From: Rhodococcus sp. OK302
Lineage (GTDB): Bacteria; Actinomycetota; Actinomycetes; Mycobacteriales; Mycobacteriaceae
Assembly (NCBI RefSeq): GCF_002245895.1
Contig: NZ_NPJZ01000001.1
Coordinates: 4,705,501 to 4,769,500, forward strand
Direction of reading: 5' to 3'
DNA: 64,000 nt
Made by a program: the position numbers and the translations under genes. Each line of letters begins with the position of its first letter. The stretch's first letter is position 1. This document shows, piece by piece, positions 17,726 to 27,464 of this stretch. A model generated the notes under the pieces. It worked only from the letters and a program-made list of their open reading frames with translations. It was not told the DNA's origin and made no database searches.

Positions 17726-17743
17726 AGGAGCCACTCCACCCCT

Positions 17744-18568
17744 TCAGTTCCGTCCGTCGAATACCGCGTCGGGACGCAGCTTTCCGGCGAGGACCTTCGC
17801 CCGTTTGCCGGCCAGTCGTTCGAAGGCCTCGGGATGAGTGAGTATCCAGAACTCGTCTCGTGAGAGACCGTCGAAGTACAGCTTCGCAGCGGTCTGCGGT
17901 GTCATGCCGCCGCGAATGTTCTCTCGCCAGAATTCGGTGTCCTGATCGGAGTCGTGGCGTACTTCGATATCGTCGAAGATTCTGGTGGCCACCTGCGCCG
18001 GACTGAATACCGACACCTGTATCTGCGGAAACTTCTCGGCGCATTCCAGATACACGCACTCACTGAGCGCCTGCACTCCATGCTTCGACGCCGCGTACGC
18101 CGTCATCCGTGGAGTGATCGAGACACCGCCCACCGACACAGTGTTGACTAGATGCGAGCGCTGCGGATCCGCGCCCATTCGAGGAATGAACGAACGAATA
18201 CCGTGAAAGACCCCAGTGAGATTGACGTCGATGACACGTTGCCATTCGTCTGCCGGAATGTCCCAGGTGTATCCGACCGATTCAAGACCGGCATTGTTGG
18301 CTAGCAGTGCAACAGAACCGAATTCGGCATACGCCGCATCGGCGAGCGCATCCACCTGGGCTGCCACTCGGACATCAGTCGGTACGGCGAGCACGCGATG
18401 GCCGTCCGCACGCAGGTTCACTGCTACCGCATCCAGCCGCTCAGCCGAGATATCTGCAAGTACCAGATTCATTCCGAGTGACGCTGCTTCGTGTGCCAGC
18501 GCTTCACCGATTCCGCTTCCGGCGCCGGTGATGACGGCTGTTCCGCCGCGCAATTCTTCGAGTTTCAC
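17744..18568 (-). CDS. SDR-family NAD(P)-dependent oxidoreductase
   Basis: It is a 274-residue classical SDR. TGAGSGIG is the cofactor motif, followed by LLANNAGLES, the catalytic Ser in VNTVSVGGV and YAASKHG with Tyr and Lys. It oxidises or reduces an alcohol/ketone substrate. The GTG at 18568 is chosen because AGGAGAGCT precedes it. It follows the mycofactocin-type SDR gene by seven bases on the same strand, forming a three-SDR operon. Confidence 0.9.
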   Translation of the reverse strand: MKLEELRGGTAVITGAGSGIGEALAHEAASLGMNLVLADISAERLDAVAVNLRADGHRVLAVPTDVRVAAQVDALADAAYAEFGSVALLANNAGLESVGYTWDIPADEWQRVIDVNLTGVFHGIRSFIPRMGADPQRSHLVNTVSVGGVSITPRMTAYAASKHGVQALSECVYLECAEKFPQIQVSVFSPAQVATRIFDDIEVRHDSDQDTEFWRENIRGGMTPQTAAKLYFDGLSRDEFWILTHPEAFERLAGKRAKVLAGKLRPDAVFDGRN

Positions 18569-18575
18569 AGCTCTC

Positions 18576-19409
18576 CTATTTCTGGCAGTGGCCGGCGTCA
18601 ACGGGCAGAGTTACGCCGGTGATGTATCGCGCCTCGTCCGAAGCCAGGAACAAGCTGGCATTCGCGATGTCTCGCGGATCGAGCATCGCGACCGGCAACA
18701 TGTGCATGGACTGTAGACCCGCCTCGAAGTCTTCCTGCGTGGGGTTCGCCAGATCAGGTCGCACGGTCTTCATGGTTCCGGGGTTCTGAAGCATCGTCGT
18801 ACGTGTGTTGGCGGGGTGAACCGTATTAACCCGAATACTGTGCGGCGCAAGTTCTTGCGAGAGAGACCGCATCAATCCGACCACGCCGTGTTTTGCGGCC
18901 GTGTAGTGGCCGACGCTCACCAAACCGCGCAATCCGGCGATCGAGCTGATCAAGACGATGGACCCACCGGCGCCGCCGTCGATCACGTGTGGAATACCAG
19001 CCTTGCACGTGCGCCACACGCCGGTCAGGTTGACGTCGAGCATGGTCTGCCAACGCTCTGCGGACAGTTCGAGAGCCTTTCCCGCGGAGCTGACGCCGGC
19101 CGTACCGCAGATGATGTCCAACCGACCAAGCGCAGCAACACCTTCGGCAACTGCAGCGTCCAGCGCCTTCTGATCGCGAACGTCCGCCTCGAAAGCAGCG
19201 ATCTTGCGCCCCAGACCTTCTACCAAACTCACGGTCTCGGCCAGGTCTGCACTACTGGAACCGGGTGTCGTCGAATGTTCCACCGCCTCACAGATATCCA
19301 CGACGATGATGTCGGCACCTTCCTCGGCGAATCGAACCGCTTGGGCGCGGCCGATTCCCCTCGCACCACCGCTGATCAGTGCAACTTTGCCCGCCAACCG
19401 CCCGCTCAT
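18576..19409 (-). CDS. Mycofactocin-coupled SDR oxidoreductase
   Basis: It is a 277-residue SDR with SGGARGIGRAQAVRFAEEGA, an insertion after the second strand (HSTTPGSSSADLAETVSLVE), YTAAKHGVVG as active site and VHPANTRTTML. The insertion and sequence style are those of the mycofactocin-coupled SDRs, which keep NAD bound and pass electrons to mycofactocin instead of exchanging NADH. Its ATG overlaps the stop of the upstream SDR (ATGA), indicating coupled translation. The mft biosynthesis genes are not in this window. Confidence 0.85.
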   Translation of the reverse strand: MSGRLAGKVALISGGARGIGRAQAVRFAEEGADIIVVDICEAVEHSTTPGSSSADLAETVSLVEGLGRKIAAFEADVRDQKALDAAVAEGVAALGRLDIICGTAGVSSAGKALELSAERWQTMLDVNLTGVWRTCKAGIPHVIDGGAGGSIVLISSIAGLRGLVSVGHYTAAKHGVVGLMRSLSQELAPHSIRVNTVHPANTRTTMLQNPGTMKTVRPDLANPTQEDFEAGLQSMHMLPVAMLDPRDIANASLFLASDEARYITGVTLPVDAGHCQK

Positions 19410-20218
19410 CACGCCACCTTCTGGGTCTGGCCGGCGTCGACAACCATCTGCAGGCCTGTGACGTAACGGGATTCGTCCGAGGCGAGGAACAGTACTGCGT
19501 TGCTCACATCGACGGATTCGACCCAAGGCACGGGCAACAACGTATTCGCTCGGAGCACTTCGGCCGCATCAGCCGCTGTGGGCGCTACGAGGTCTGGTCG
19601 AAGTCTGGCAAAGGTTTCCGGGTTGAGCACCATGTCAGTTCCGACGGCTCCGGGATGAACGGTATTGACGCGGATGGATTGTCGCCCGAGTTCATTGGCT
19701 AATGTGCGGGCAAGACCGACAACGGCATGCTTGGATGCGGCGTATTGAGACCGACCGGTTGCGCCGGAGATACCGGCGGTGGAACTGATGATGATCACCG
19801 AGCCTCCCGCCGGACTCAGCGCGGACACTCCGGCTTTCACCGTATTCCAGGCTCCCGTCAGATTGATGTCGATCGCCCGGTTCCAGACCTCTTCATCTAT
19901 GGTCCAGGAAGGCCCGGGTGTCTCGCAGATGCCCGCGTTGGCAACAATCACATCCACTGAACCCAGCAGTGCTACACCCGTAGCCACAGCATCATCGAGC
20001 GCGCCGTGATCGCGCACATCAGCGGTTGCGGTGACAATGCGGCGGCCGAGTGCCTGCACCAATCTGGACGTCTCAGCCAACCCTTGTTCGCCAACCACAC
20101 CGGGCAGATCGACAGCGATGATATCGGCGCCTTCTTCGGCCAGTCGCACTGCGTGACTTCGCCCCATTCCGGCGCCGGCACCCGTGATCAGTACGACCTT
20201 GTCAGTCATTCGTGACAT
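19409..20218 (-). CDS. Mycofactocin-coupled SDR oxidoreductase
   Basis: It is a 269-residue SDR, the first gene of the three-SDR operon. TGAGAGMGRSHAVRLAEEGA, the insertion GEQGLAETSRLVQALGRR, IVANAGICET, YAASKHAVVG and FLASDESRYVTGLQMVVDAG match mycofactocin-type dehydrogenases. It probably oxidises an alcohol. AAAGGA precedes the ATG. It is divergent from sulfatase 1, which fits oxidation of the alcohol released by desulfation. Confidence 0.85.
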   Translation of the reverse strand: MSRMTDKVVLITGAGAGMGRSHAVRLAEEGADIIAVDLPGVVGEQGLAETSRLVQALGRRIVTATADVRDHGALDDAVATGVALLGSVDVIVANAGICETPGPSWTIDEEVWNRAIDINLTGAWNTVKAGVSALSPAGGSVIIISSTAGISGATGRSQYAASKHAVVGLARTLANELGRQSIRVNTVHPGAVGTDMVLNPETFARLRPDLVAPTAADAAEVLRANTLLPVPWVESVDVSNAVLFLASDESRYVTGLQMVVDAGQTQKVA

Positions 20219-20345
20219 ACATTGTCCTTTGCTCCGTCTCGTCCTTCGGGACACTATTGATTCCGCGTCTCGATCATCAGGGCATCTCCCGGGGAGCGGG
20301 ATTCCCCCTCGGCACGGTCTGCATCGCACTCGTAACGTCACCACC

Positions 20346-22700
20346 ATGTCCAACTCAGATGAACGAGGGATCCCCGCCGATATCGCGCCGGAACGTCGCG
20401 CCTACCAAGACTTCCGGGGCCGTATCGGACGCACACTGGCCGAATCCGAGTCGTGGTGGCCGGAGCGTGCCACTCCCCCCGCCGGCGCACCCAACGTCGT
20501 CGTAGTGATGTGTGATGATCTCGGATTCTCCGACGTGGGCTGTTTCGGATCCGAAATCGATACACCGAACATCGACCTACTGGCGCAAGAAGGGCTGCGG
20601 TACAGCAATTTCCATGTCACTCCGATGTGCTCGCCTACTCGTGCTGCACTGCTGACCGGCCGTAACGCTCACGCTGCCGGAGTTGGCTACGTCGCACACG
20701 CAGATCCTGGATTCCCTTCGCTCGCGATGGAACTCGGCGACGATGTCCCCACCCTTGCCGAGACACTCCGCGACGCCGGCTACGCAACGATGGCGGTGGG
20801 AAAGTGGCACCTCTGCAAGGACAATGACGATCACGACGGCGCATCGATGCAGTCATGGCCGCTACAAAGAGGTTTCGAGCGCTTCTACGGATTTCTCGGC
20901 GGCATGACCGACCTACACAATCCGCCGGCGATCTTGCGCGGAAACGAGCAGGTCAGCCCCGATGAGTACCCGCCCGGTTACTACTTCACCGAAGACATCA
21001 CGGACGAGGCAATCCGAATGCTGAAGTCTGTCAAAGCGTCCGATCCCACCAAGCCCGCGTTTCTCTACGTCGCACACGGAGCAGTTCATGCACCGTTGCA
21101 CGCCAAGCCTGTGGATATCGAGAAGTATCGCGGCACCTATTCGCAGGGCTGGGATGCGCTGCGGGAATCGCGTTTCGCGAAGCAGCGGCGCCTCGGTGTC
21201 ATCCGTGACGGAACCCGACTTGCACCGCGCAATACCGAGGACGGCGACGATGTTGTCACCTGGGACAGTCTCACGGCGGACGAGCAGATGGTTTTCGCCC
21301 GGTACATGGAGGTCTACGCGGCGATGGTCGACAGCGTCGACCAGAGCCTCGGCCGCATTCGGAAAACTTTGGAGGACTTGGGAGAATGGGACAACACCAT
21401 TGTGTTGTTCACGTCCGACAACGGAGCGTCCCGCGAGGGCGAGGCCGACGGGACGATGCAGTACTTCGATGCGCTGCGTCGATTCCACGACAAGGGAGTC
21501 CGAACCGACGGCTTCGCTCGCGATCTCGAGACTATCGACCTGGTAGGCGGACCCCGCTCGATGCCGCACTATCCGCGCGGGTGGGCAATGGCATCCAATA
21601 CCCCGTTCCGCCTGTACAAGGTCAACACACACGCCGGAGGGCATTCTGTGCCCGCAGTGATGTCGTGGCCGGCCAGGCTTCGTGAGTTCGGCGGCGGGAT
21701 CCGGCGGCAGTACGTCCACGTCACCGATCTCTTTCCCACATTGCTCGAGCTGATCGGGATTGCGAATCCGACTCACCGACAGGGAGTTCCGCTCAAACCT
21801 GAAGACGGCTCCAGCTTCGCAGAAACTATGCTCGACGCTGAAGCACCACACGAACGCGGTGGACAAATCTACGAAATGTTCGGTCATCGCGGCTATTACG
21901 AGGACGGCTGGGAGATCGTCAGCCGTCATGTTCCGCTCACTCCGTTCGACGACGCAGAGTACGAGCTCTATCACCTCGACGAAGATCCGACTGAATGTCG
22001 CAACCTCGCTGCCGAGCACCCCGACAAGGTGGCTGAACTATCGAAACGGTGGGAGCAAGCTGCCTGGGAGAATCAAGTGTTTCCACTCGATGAAGGTTCC
22101 GGGCTGAAGCGGGCATTGCGTCCGCAGCGAGAAGAGCGCCTGTCCCTCCCCGTACGGATACTGCCCGGAACTCCTACCCTGGAGCGGTATCGGTCTGCCC
22201 AGTTGGTCGCTCTCCGTTCCTATCAAATCGTCGTCGACGTCGACTTTCAGCCCGGCGACCGCGGAACCCTGGTAGCCCACGGCGGACAGAGCAGCGGATA
22301 CTCGCTCTACATCGACAACGACCGAGTCACTTACCTGCACAACGCTTACGGAACCGTCGACACAATCAGTTCCGAGCCTTTGAATCCCGGTAGGCAGGAG
22401 CTGACGCTCGATGCGCAGGCGCACGACGCCTCCACACTTACGGTGCGCCTCGACGTCGCCGGCGAGTGTGCCGGTGAGCTCACCTCCGTCTCGTCGATGG
22501 CCGGTCAGGCACTCTTCCAGGGAATCGACATCGGTATCGACCGACGTTCGCCAGTCTCCTGGGACAGACACATCACAGACGGAACCTTCGGTTACACCGG
22601 AACTTTGATTGCTGTGCAGTACCTGCCCGGAACTCCCCTGCGAAATATCGGCACTGACGCCGTGGCACGACTCCGGGCGATGGCTCTGGCAGCCGAGTGA
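20346..22700 (+). CDS. Arylsulfatase-type sulfatase 1
   Basis: It is a 784-residue type I sulfatase. NVVVVMCDDLGFSDVGCFG carries the metal-binding Asp pair (D57, D58) and MCSPTRAALLTGR carries the CxPxR motif, whose Cys95 is expected to be converted to formylglycine. Downstream, GKWHL, FLYVAHGAVHAPLH and TSDNGASREG supply further active-site residues. From ~residue 590 a beta-rich C-terminal region follows. It hydrolyses a sulfate ester. No signal peptide is visible, so it is probably cytoplasmic. The TauD-type dioxygenase starts 46 bases after its stop. Confidence 0.9.
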   Translation: MSNSDERGIPADIAPERRAYQDFRGRIGRTLAESESWWPERATPPAGAPNVVVVMCDDLGFSDVGCFGSEIDTPNIDLLAQEGLRYSNFHVTPMCSPTRAALLTGRNAHAAGVGYVAHADPGFPSLAMELGDDVPTLAETLRDAGYATMAVGKWHLCKDNDDHDGASMQSWPLQRGFERFYGFLGGMTDLHNPPAILRGNEQVSPDEYPPGYYFTEDITDEAIRMLKSVKASDPTKPAFLYVAHGAVHAPLHAKPVDIEKYRGTYSQGWDALRESRFAKQRRLGVIRDGTRLAPRNTEDGDDVVTWDSLTADEQMVFARYMEVYAAMVDSVDQSLGRIRKTLEDLGEWDNTIVLFTSDNGASREGEADGTMQYFDALRRFHDKGVRTDGFARDLETIDLVGGPRSMPHYPRGWAMASNTPFRLYKVNTHAGGHSVPAVMSWPARLREFGGGIRRQYVHVTDLFPTLLELIGIANPTHRQGVPLKPEDGSSFAETMLDAEAPHERGGQIYEMFGHRGYYEDGWEIVSRHVPLTPFDDAEYELYHLDEDPTECRNLAAEHPDKVAELSKRWEQAAWENQVFPLDEGSGLKRALRPQREERLSLPVRILPGTPTLERYRSAQLVALRSYQIVVDVDFQPGDRGTLVAHGGQSSGYSLYIDNDRVTYLHNAYGTVDTISSEPLNPGRQELTLDAQAHDASTLTVRLDVAGECAGELTSVSSMAGQALFQGIDIGIDRRSPVSWDRHITDGTFGYTGTLIAVQYLPGTPLRNIGTDAVARLRAMALAAE

Positions 22701-22746
22701 ACACTCCACGACCATCTTCTCCATTCACAACCAACCAGGAGGCACG

Positions 22747-23682
22747 ATGACTGCAGAGATCGAAGACCGCGCTGTTGTTCCGGTCCCACAAGGAACCCGA
22801 AACCCCATGTCCGCCGTGTATGTTCGTCCGCTGTATCGGACCGCCGACGACTCGGCGCAGAAGCCGTACACGATGTTCGACATCACCCCGTACTCACGAA
22901 CTATCGGTGCCGAAATCAGTGGCGTGGATTTGTCGAAGCCGATCAGCCCAGAACTCCATGCCGAATTGCATCGCTGCCTGCTCGAATGGAAAGTGATCTT
23001 TTTTCGCGACCAGAGCCTCGACTCTCACGCGCATCGTGATATGGCCGAACTATGGGGCACGCCCGAGATACACCCCTTCATCCCGAAGGCAGATATTCCG
23101 GAAGTTGTGCGTCTCGCGCGCGGGCCCGCCGATATTCCGGTCGAAAACGTCTGGCACAGTGACGCTTCCTTCGAGCAGACGCCGCCGATGGGCTCGATCC
23201 TGAAGGCCGTCAGCGTTCCCACGACCGGCGGCGACACACTCTGGTCCGATATGGCCGTCGCCTACGACGGACTCTCCGACGAGGTCAAGGCACGCATCGA
23301 CGGCAAGGTCGCGGTGCACGACTTCATGCAGACATTCGGACGTCGACTTCCTCCAGATGTCAAGGCACAGAAGGCCTTGGAGTATCCACCCCAGGAACAC
23401 CCGGTGTGTCGGATTCATCCGGAGACCGGGCAGAAGCTGATCTACGTCAACACTATTTTCACCACACACATCGTCGGCATTCCCAAGGACGAGAGTGACG
23501 AACTGCTGAAGATCTTGATGCACGAGGCCACACATCCGGAATACCAGTGCCGGTTCCACTGGAAGCCTGGGTCCGTGGCGTTCTGGGACAACCGCGCCAC
23601 CCAGCACTACGCGTGCGGTGACTACTTCCCCGACCCTCGGGTCATGGAGCGCGTCACCATTCTCGGCGACAAACCGTTCTGA
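22747..23682 (+). CDS. TauD/TfdA-family dioxygenase (alkylsulfatase-like) 1
   Basis: It is a 311-residue Fe(II)/2-oxoglutarate dioxygenase with WHSDASF (H137, D139), distal His in DNRATQHYACGDY (H287) and C-terminal Arg residues in DPRVMERVTI. The DITPYSRTIGAEISGVDL start is that of TauD/AtsK/TfdA enzymes, which release sulfite, sulfate or a phenol by hydroxylating the adjacent carbon. AGGAGG lies six bases before the ATG. It forms an operon with sulfatase 1 and ends at a strong hairpin. Alkyl sulfates are the likeliest substrates given its neighbours, but this is inference. Confidence 0.88.
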   Translation: MTAEIEDRAVVPVPQGTRNPMSAVYVRPLYRTADDSAQKPYTMFDITPYSRTIGAEISGVDLSKPISPELHAELHRCLLEWKVIFFRDQSLDSHAHRDMAELWGTPEIHPFIPKADIPEVVRLARGPADIPVENVWHSDASFEQTPPMGSILKAVSVPTTGGDTLWSDMAVAYDGLSDEVKARIDGKVAVHDFMQTFGRRLPPDVKAQKALEYPPQEHPVCRIHPETGQKLIYVNTIFTTHIVGIPKDESDELLKILMHEATHPEYQCRFHWKPGSVAFWDNRATQHYACGDYFPDPRVMERVTILGDKPF

Positions 23683-23694
23683 CCTCACACACCA

Positions 23695-23727
23695 GAGCGC
23701 CCCGCGTGTTGTCCACGCGGGGCGCTC
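23695..23727. terminator. Strong hairpin terminator between convergent genes
   Basis: GAGCGCCCCGCGTG (23695-23708) pairs perfectly with CACGCGGGGCGCTC (23714-23727) over 14 bp and is followed by CTTTATTG. It lies between the TauD gene on the plus strand and sulfatase 2 on the minus strand, so it can serve both. Confidence 0.85.
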
Positions 23728-23740
23728 CTTTATTGTTCTG

Positions 23741-26083
23741 TTACTGAGTTGCTCGAACGATATCCTCGAGCGCCTTCGCCTCCTGTGGAGGACGCGCAGC
23801 TTCGACATCGATTCGTACGTGCTCGAGCACACCGTCGAAAGCGTCACCGCCAACAGGAATTTCAGGCGTTACCGGCGTTCCTCGACTCAGCCCGACATCG
23901 AGATGCTCGTTCAGGCTGAACATTGCCGGCGTCGTCTGCGACACTCGTTCCTTGCTCACGGGTAGTCCGTCGACAAGGAGGGTGAACATTCCGCCCAGCC
24001 CCATTCCGCCGCCGTCGTAGTCGAAATCGATGGTCACCTCACGCATCCCAGGTTCGAGCTGTGTTGCACCACGGAGGTACGTGTGCGAAACATAGGAGTT
24101 GTTGTAGCAGAACACCGGAACCGAATCGCGCACGTACAGCGCCAACCCGCCGAATCGTCCGCCGAAACTCATCAAGACGCCGTTCAGAACCTTGTCCCCG
24201 ACATCGATCTTCGCGGAGATCGTGTACGAACTGCTGAATACTCGCGGCGCCGCTGTCTCGACCAACCCGTTCATATGTGGATACAGGGTCAGTCCGGTCC
24301 GGCCGCGCAAAACGTGCGGAGCGCGTGTTGCCGGGTCGATGTTTCGAGTTCTGGTGCGGTCGTCGATCGGGAACACCTGGTAGCGAGCACCTTCGAGAAG
24401 GAATTTCTCTTGTAGCTCACGCAGTTTGGCCGGATGCTCGTCCGCCAGGTTCCGGGCCTGCGACCAGTCGACCGAGGTGTCGTACAGCTCCCACGTGTCA
24501 TCGGCGTAGTCCTGGCCGGGCAGCGCCAACTCCCACGGCCGGCGGTGCGCTGTCACCGCCGTCCAGCCGTGATCGTAGAGGCCTCGATTGCCGAAAATCT
24601 CGAAGTACTGGGTCACATGCTGATCTGCTGCTTCGGCGTCGTCGAACGTGTAGTTCATCGCGGTGCCCTCGATCGGCTGCTGCGGAACACCGTCCACCAT
24701 CGTCGGCGACGGGATGCCGACTGCCTCGAGAATCGTCGGAGTGATGTCCACGCAGTGATGCCACTGATTGCGAACCTCGCCCCTGGCCCCGATTCCGTCG
24801 GGCCAATGCATAACCAGCCCGTTGCGCGTTCCACCGTAGTGAGACGCAACCTGCTTGGCCCACTGGTACGGAGTGTCCAGCGCGAGCGCCCATCCCACGG
24901 GATAGTGCGCGTAACTGTCCTCGGTTCCGATGTCGTCGAGGCGCGCGTTGATCTCCTCCGGTGTCTGCGGATACCCGTTGAGCGTAGCCATGTAGTTGAA
25001 CGAACCGTCCAGGCCGCCCTCCGCGGACGCGCCATTGTCGCCGATCATGTAGATGACCAGCGTGTTGTCCAGCAATTCACGCTTCTCGAGGTGATCGACG
25101 AGGCGTCCGACCTGATCGTCGGTGTGCTCGAGGAACGCCGCATAGGTTTCCATCAGACGTGCGGAAACCGTGCGTTGGACGTCGGTCAATGTGTCCCAAT
25201 GCGGCACCCCCGGTGCCCACGGCGCCAACTCGGTGTCCTCGCCGACAACACCGAGTTCCTTCTGCCGAGCGAGGGTGATCTCGCGCTGCTCGTCCCAACC
25301 GTGATCGAACTTGCCGCGGTATTTTTCCTGGTACGAGTCGGGAATCTGCAAGGGCGCATGAACTGCTCCGAACGGTACGTAGCAGAACCACGGCTTGTCG
25401 GGGTCCATCGTATTGACGCCGTCGATCCACTTGATCGACTGGTCCACGAGGTCCTCGGAGAGGTGGTAGCCCTCCTCCGCGGTCTTCGGCGGGGCGATCA
25501 TGGTGTAGCCGTCGTAGAGCACCGGCGCGAACTGATCTGCCTCGGCACCGAGGAATCCGTAGAACTTGTCGAAGCCTTCACGCAGTGGCCAGTGGTCGAA
25601 CGGGCCGGCTGCGGTTGTTTCCCACGGCGGCGTCTGGTGCATCTTGCCGAAGGCTCCGGTCGCATATCCGTTGCCCTGCAACACCCGTGCGACGGTCGCT
25701 GCACTGGCGGGACGCATTCCGTTATAACCGGGGGATGTCGTGGAGACCTCGGCGATATTGCCGAAGCCGACACTGTGGTGGTTGCGACCGGTCAGCGTGG
25801 CGGCGCGGGTCGGTGAGCACAGAGCTGTTGTGTGAAACTTGTTGTACTTCAAGCCCTCCGAGGCCAATCGATCTGCAGTAGGCGTGTGGCACGGTCCACC
25901 GAAGGTAGACGCCGCACCAAATCCCACGTCGTCGATCATGACGAGAAGTACGTTGGGTGCGTCTTCCGGCGGTCGCACCGGATCTACTCGATTGAATTTC
26001 GGAACCTGATCTTGGACGAACACAGCCGGTTTGGGCTGTGCCACGTTGTTGACGATCGGAATTGTGAAACGGTTTACAGTCAT
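23741..26083 (-). CDS. Arylsulfatase-type sulfatase 2
   Basis: It is a 780-residue type I sulfatase with NVLLVMIDDVGFGAASTFGG (metal Asp D51, D52), LCSPTRAATLTGRNHHSVG (formylglycine Cys89), WFCYVPFGAVHAPLQ and IYMIGDNGASAEGG. The C-terminal ~180 residues are beta-rich. It hydrolyses a sulfate ester, substrate unknown. The ATG overlaps the stop of the flavin oxidoreductase gene (ATGA), so the two are translationally coupled, with AAGGAG upstream. It is the last gene of the TauD-OYE-sulfatase operon. Confidence 0.9.
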   Translation of the reverse strand: MTVNRFTIPIVNNVAQPKPAVFVQDQVPKFNRVDPVRPPEDAPNVLLVMIDDVGFGAASTFGGPCHTPTADRLASEGLKYNKFHTTALCSPTRAATLTGRNHHSVGFGNIAEVSTTSPGYNGMRPASAATVARVLQGNGYATGAFGKMHQTPPWETTAAGPFDHWPLREGFDKFYGFLGAEADQFAPVLYDGYTMIAPPKTAEEGYHLSEDLVDQSIKWIDGVNTMDPDKPWFCYVPFGAVHAPLQIPDSYQEKYRGKFDHGWDEQREITLARQKELGVVGEDTELAPWAPGVPHWDTLTDVQRTVSARLMETYAAFLEHTDDQVGRLVDHLEKRELLDNTLVIYMIGDNGASAEGGLDGSFNYMATLNGYPQTPEEINARLDDIGTEDSYAHYPVGWALALDTPYQWAKQVASHYGGTRNGLVMHWPDGIGARGEVRNQWHHCVDITPTILEAVGIPSPTMVDGVPQQPIEGTAMNYTFDDAEAADQHVTQYFEIFGNRGLYDHGWTAVTAHRRPWELALPGQDYADDTWELYDTSVDWSQARNLADEHPAKLRELQEKFLLEGARYQVFPIDDRTRTRNIDPATRAPHVLRGRTGLTLYPHMNGLVETAAPRVFSSSYTISAKIDVGDKVLNGVLMSFGGRFGGLALYVRDSVPVFCYNNSYVSHTYLRGATQLEPGMREVTIDFDYDGGGMGLGGMFTLLVDGLPVSKERVSQTTPAMFSLNEHLDVGLSRGTPVTPEIPVGGDAFDGVLEHVRIDVEAARPPQEAKALEDIVRATQ

Positions 26084-27339
26084 GGAACCATCGCTCCTTC
26101 GCCTGCTGCAGCCATTGTCGGCGTCGCAAGCATTGTCGGCATCGACGGCGACTCCGGGCGCAGTACACAGTGGGTATTGAAGAAATTGGTCGGCATGCAT
26201 TTGTTGCAGTGAATACACAGTGAACGTGTGGCATTGTCTGCCTGCAGTTTTCGAACCAGGTCGGGTTCCCGAAGCAGCGCGCGACCCATCGCGACAAACT
26301 CGAAGCCGGACTCCATCGCGGTGTTCATTCCCGCCAGGTCAGTGACACCACCGAGCAAAATGAGCGGAATCTTGACTGCCGCCCTGATCTGACGCGCCTG
26401 CTCGAGCATGAACAGCGGTTCGTACGGATAGCTGTGCAGCATGTACTTACCGACCACCTTGAGCCCGAGCTTACGAACCGGGGGCATCAACGCTGCCATT
26501 TCTCGGATCGGCGCCTCGCCGCGGAAGAGGTACATCGGATTGAGAGGCGAACTTCCCACCGTCATCTGCAGAGCGTCGACCAACCCCTCCGCCTCGAGAA
26601 GCTGCGCCAGGCGCACGGCCTCTTCGATCCAGAACCCGCCGGCGACACCGTCATCCATGTTCATCTTCGCGGTGACGGCCATGCGATCCCCTACTCGGTC
26701 CCGCACCGCGCGCAAGGAGTTGAGCGCTACCTTCGACCGATTTTCGAAGGATCCGCCGTATTCATCCTTGCGCTTGTTGATCTTGGGACTGAGGAACGAA
26801 CTCGCAAAATAGTTGTGCCCCAAGTGGACCTCGACCGAATCGAAGCCGGACTCCAGTGCAAGTTCAGCGGCAGTCCCGTGCGATCGCGCGATGCGGGCGA
26901 TGTCGTCAACCGTTGCACTACGGGAGAATTTTGCCTTGGCCGGATCCCATCTGTTCGTGGGCCCCAGCGCCGGCAACCCGGTGGACGTCGAGTTTGCAAC
27001 GATTCCCGCATGACCGATCTGAGCCTGAGCTGCGGCGCCCTGTGAGTGCACGGCATCGGTGAGCTTGCGGAGACCCGGAACGGCATCCGGGCGCATCCAG
27101 ATCTGTCCCCCCTGCGTGCGCCCCTCAGGCTGCACGGCGCAGTAGGCGACAGTGGTCATTGCAGCGCCACCTGCTGCCACCTCGGCATGGAAAGCGATCA
27201 ACTCGTCGGTAACCAATGCGTCGGGCGTTCGACCTTCGAACGTCGCAGCTTTGATGATGCGGTTTCGAAGAGTCAGCGGTCCAATTCGACCCGGCGTGAA
27301 CACAACTGAACTCTGCGTGCCTTGCTCGTTCACCGTCAT
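26080..27339 (-). CDS. NADH:flavin oxidoreductase (old-yellow-enzyme family) with C-terminal Fe-S motif
   Basis: It is a 419-residue TIM-barrel FMN protein. PLTLRNRIIKAATFEGRT starts the OYE domain; EVHLGHNYFASSFLSP and KINKRKDEYGGSFENR carry the usual substrate and FMN contacts; FVAMGRALLREPDLV binds phosphate. CIHCNKCMPT plus a later Cys forms a likely 4Fe-4S site, as in 2,4-dienoyl-CoA reductase relatives, although the long C-terminal FAD/NAD domain is missing. It probably reduces an enoyl or enone double bond. GGAGGAG upstream sets the start. Confidence 0.87.
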   Translation of the reverse strand: MTVNEQGTQSSVVFTPGRIGPLTLRNRIIKAATFEGRTPDALVTDELIAFHAEVAAGGAAMTTVAYCAVQPEGRTQGGQIWMRPDAVPGLRKLTDAVHSQGAAAQAQIGHAGIVANSTSTGLPALGPTNRWDPAKAKFSRSATVDDIARIARSHGTAAELALESGFDSVEVHLGHNYFASSFLSPKINKRKDEYGGSFENRSKVALNSLRAVRDRVGDRMAVTAKMNMDDGVAGGFWIEEAVRLAQLLEAEGLVDALQMTVGSSPLNPMYLFRGEAPIREMAALMPPVRKLGLKVVGKYMLHSYPYEPLFMLEQARQIRAAVKIPLILLGGVTDLAGMNTAMESGFEFVAMGRALLREPDLVRKLQADNATRSLCIHCNKCMPTNFFNTHCVLRPESPSMPTMLATPTMAAAGEGAMVP

Positions 27340-27400
27340 TTCGCTCCTCCGTCTGTGATGTCGCTCCACTATGGACCGGGGGAACCACGTGCCGTTACTC

Positions 27401-27418
27401 CCCGTCTCACGAGACGGG
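27401..27418. terminator. Short perfect hairpin between TauD2 and OYE genes
   Basis: CCCGTCTC-AC-GAGACGGG is an 8-bp stem with a 2-base spacer, followed on the plus strand by AGGTTTTATT. It lies in the 125-base gap of an otherwise co-directional operon and may attenuate or process the transcript. Confidence 0.45.
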
Positions 27419-27464
27419 AGGTTTTATTGCAATCTCGGCAAACAGATCGGTCGAACCCGCTGGA

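Noticed and set aside
24434..25816. A 460-codon plus-strand frame
   Set aside because: It is antisense to sulfatase 2 and has no family resemblance or ribosome site.
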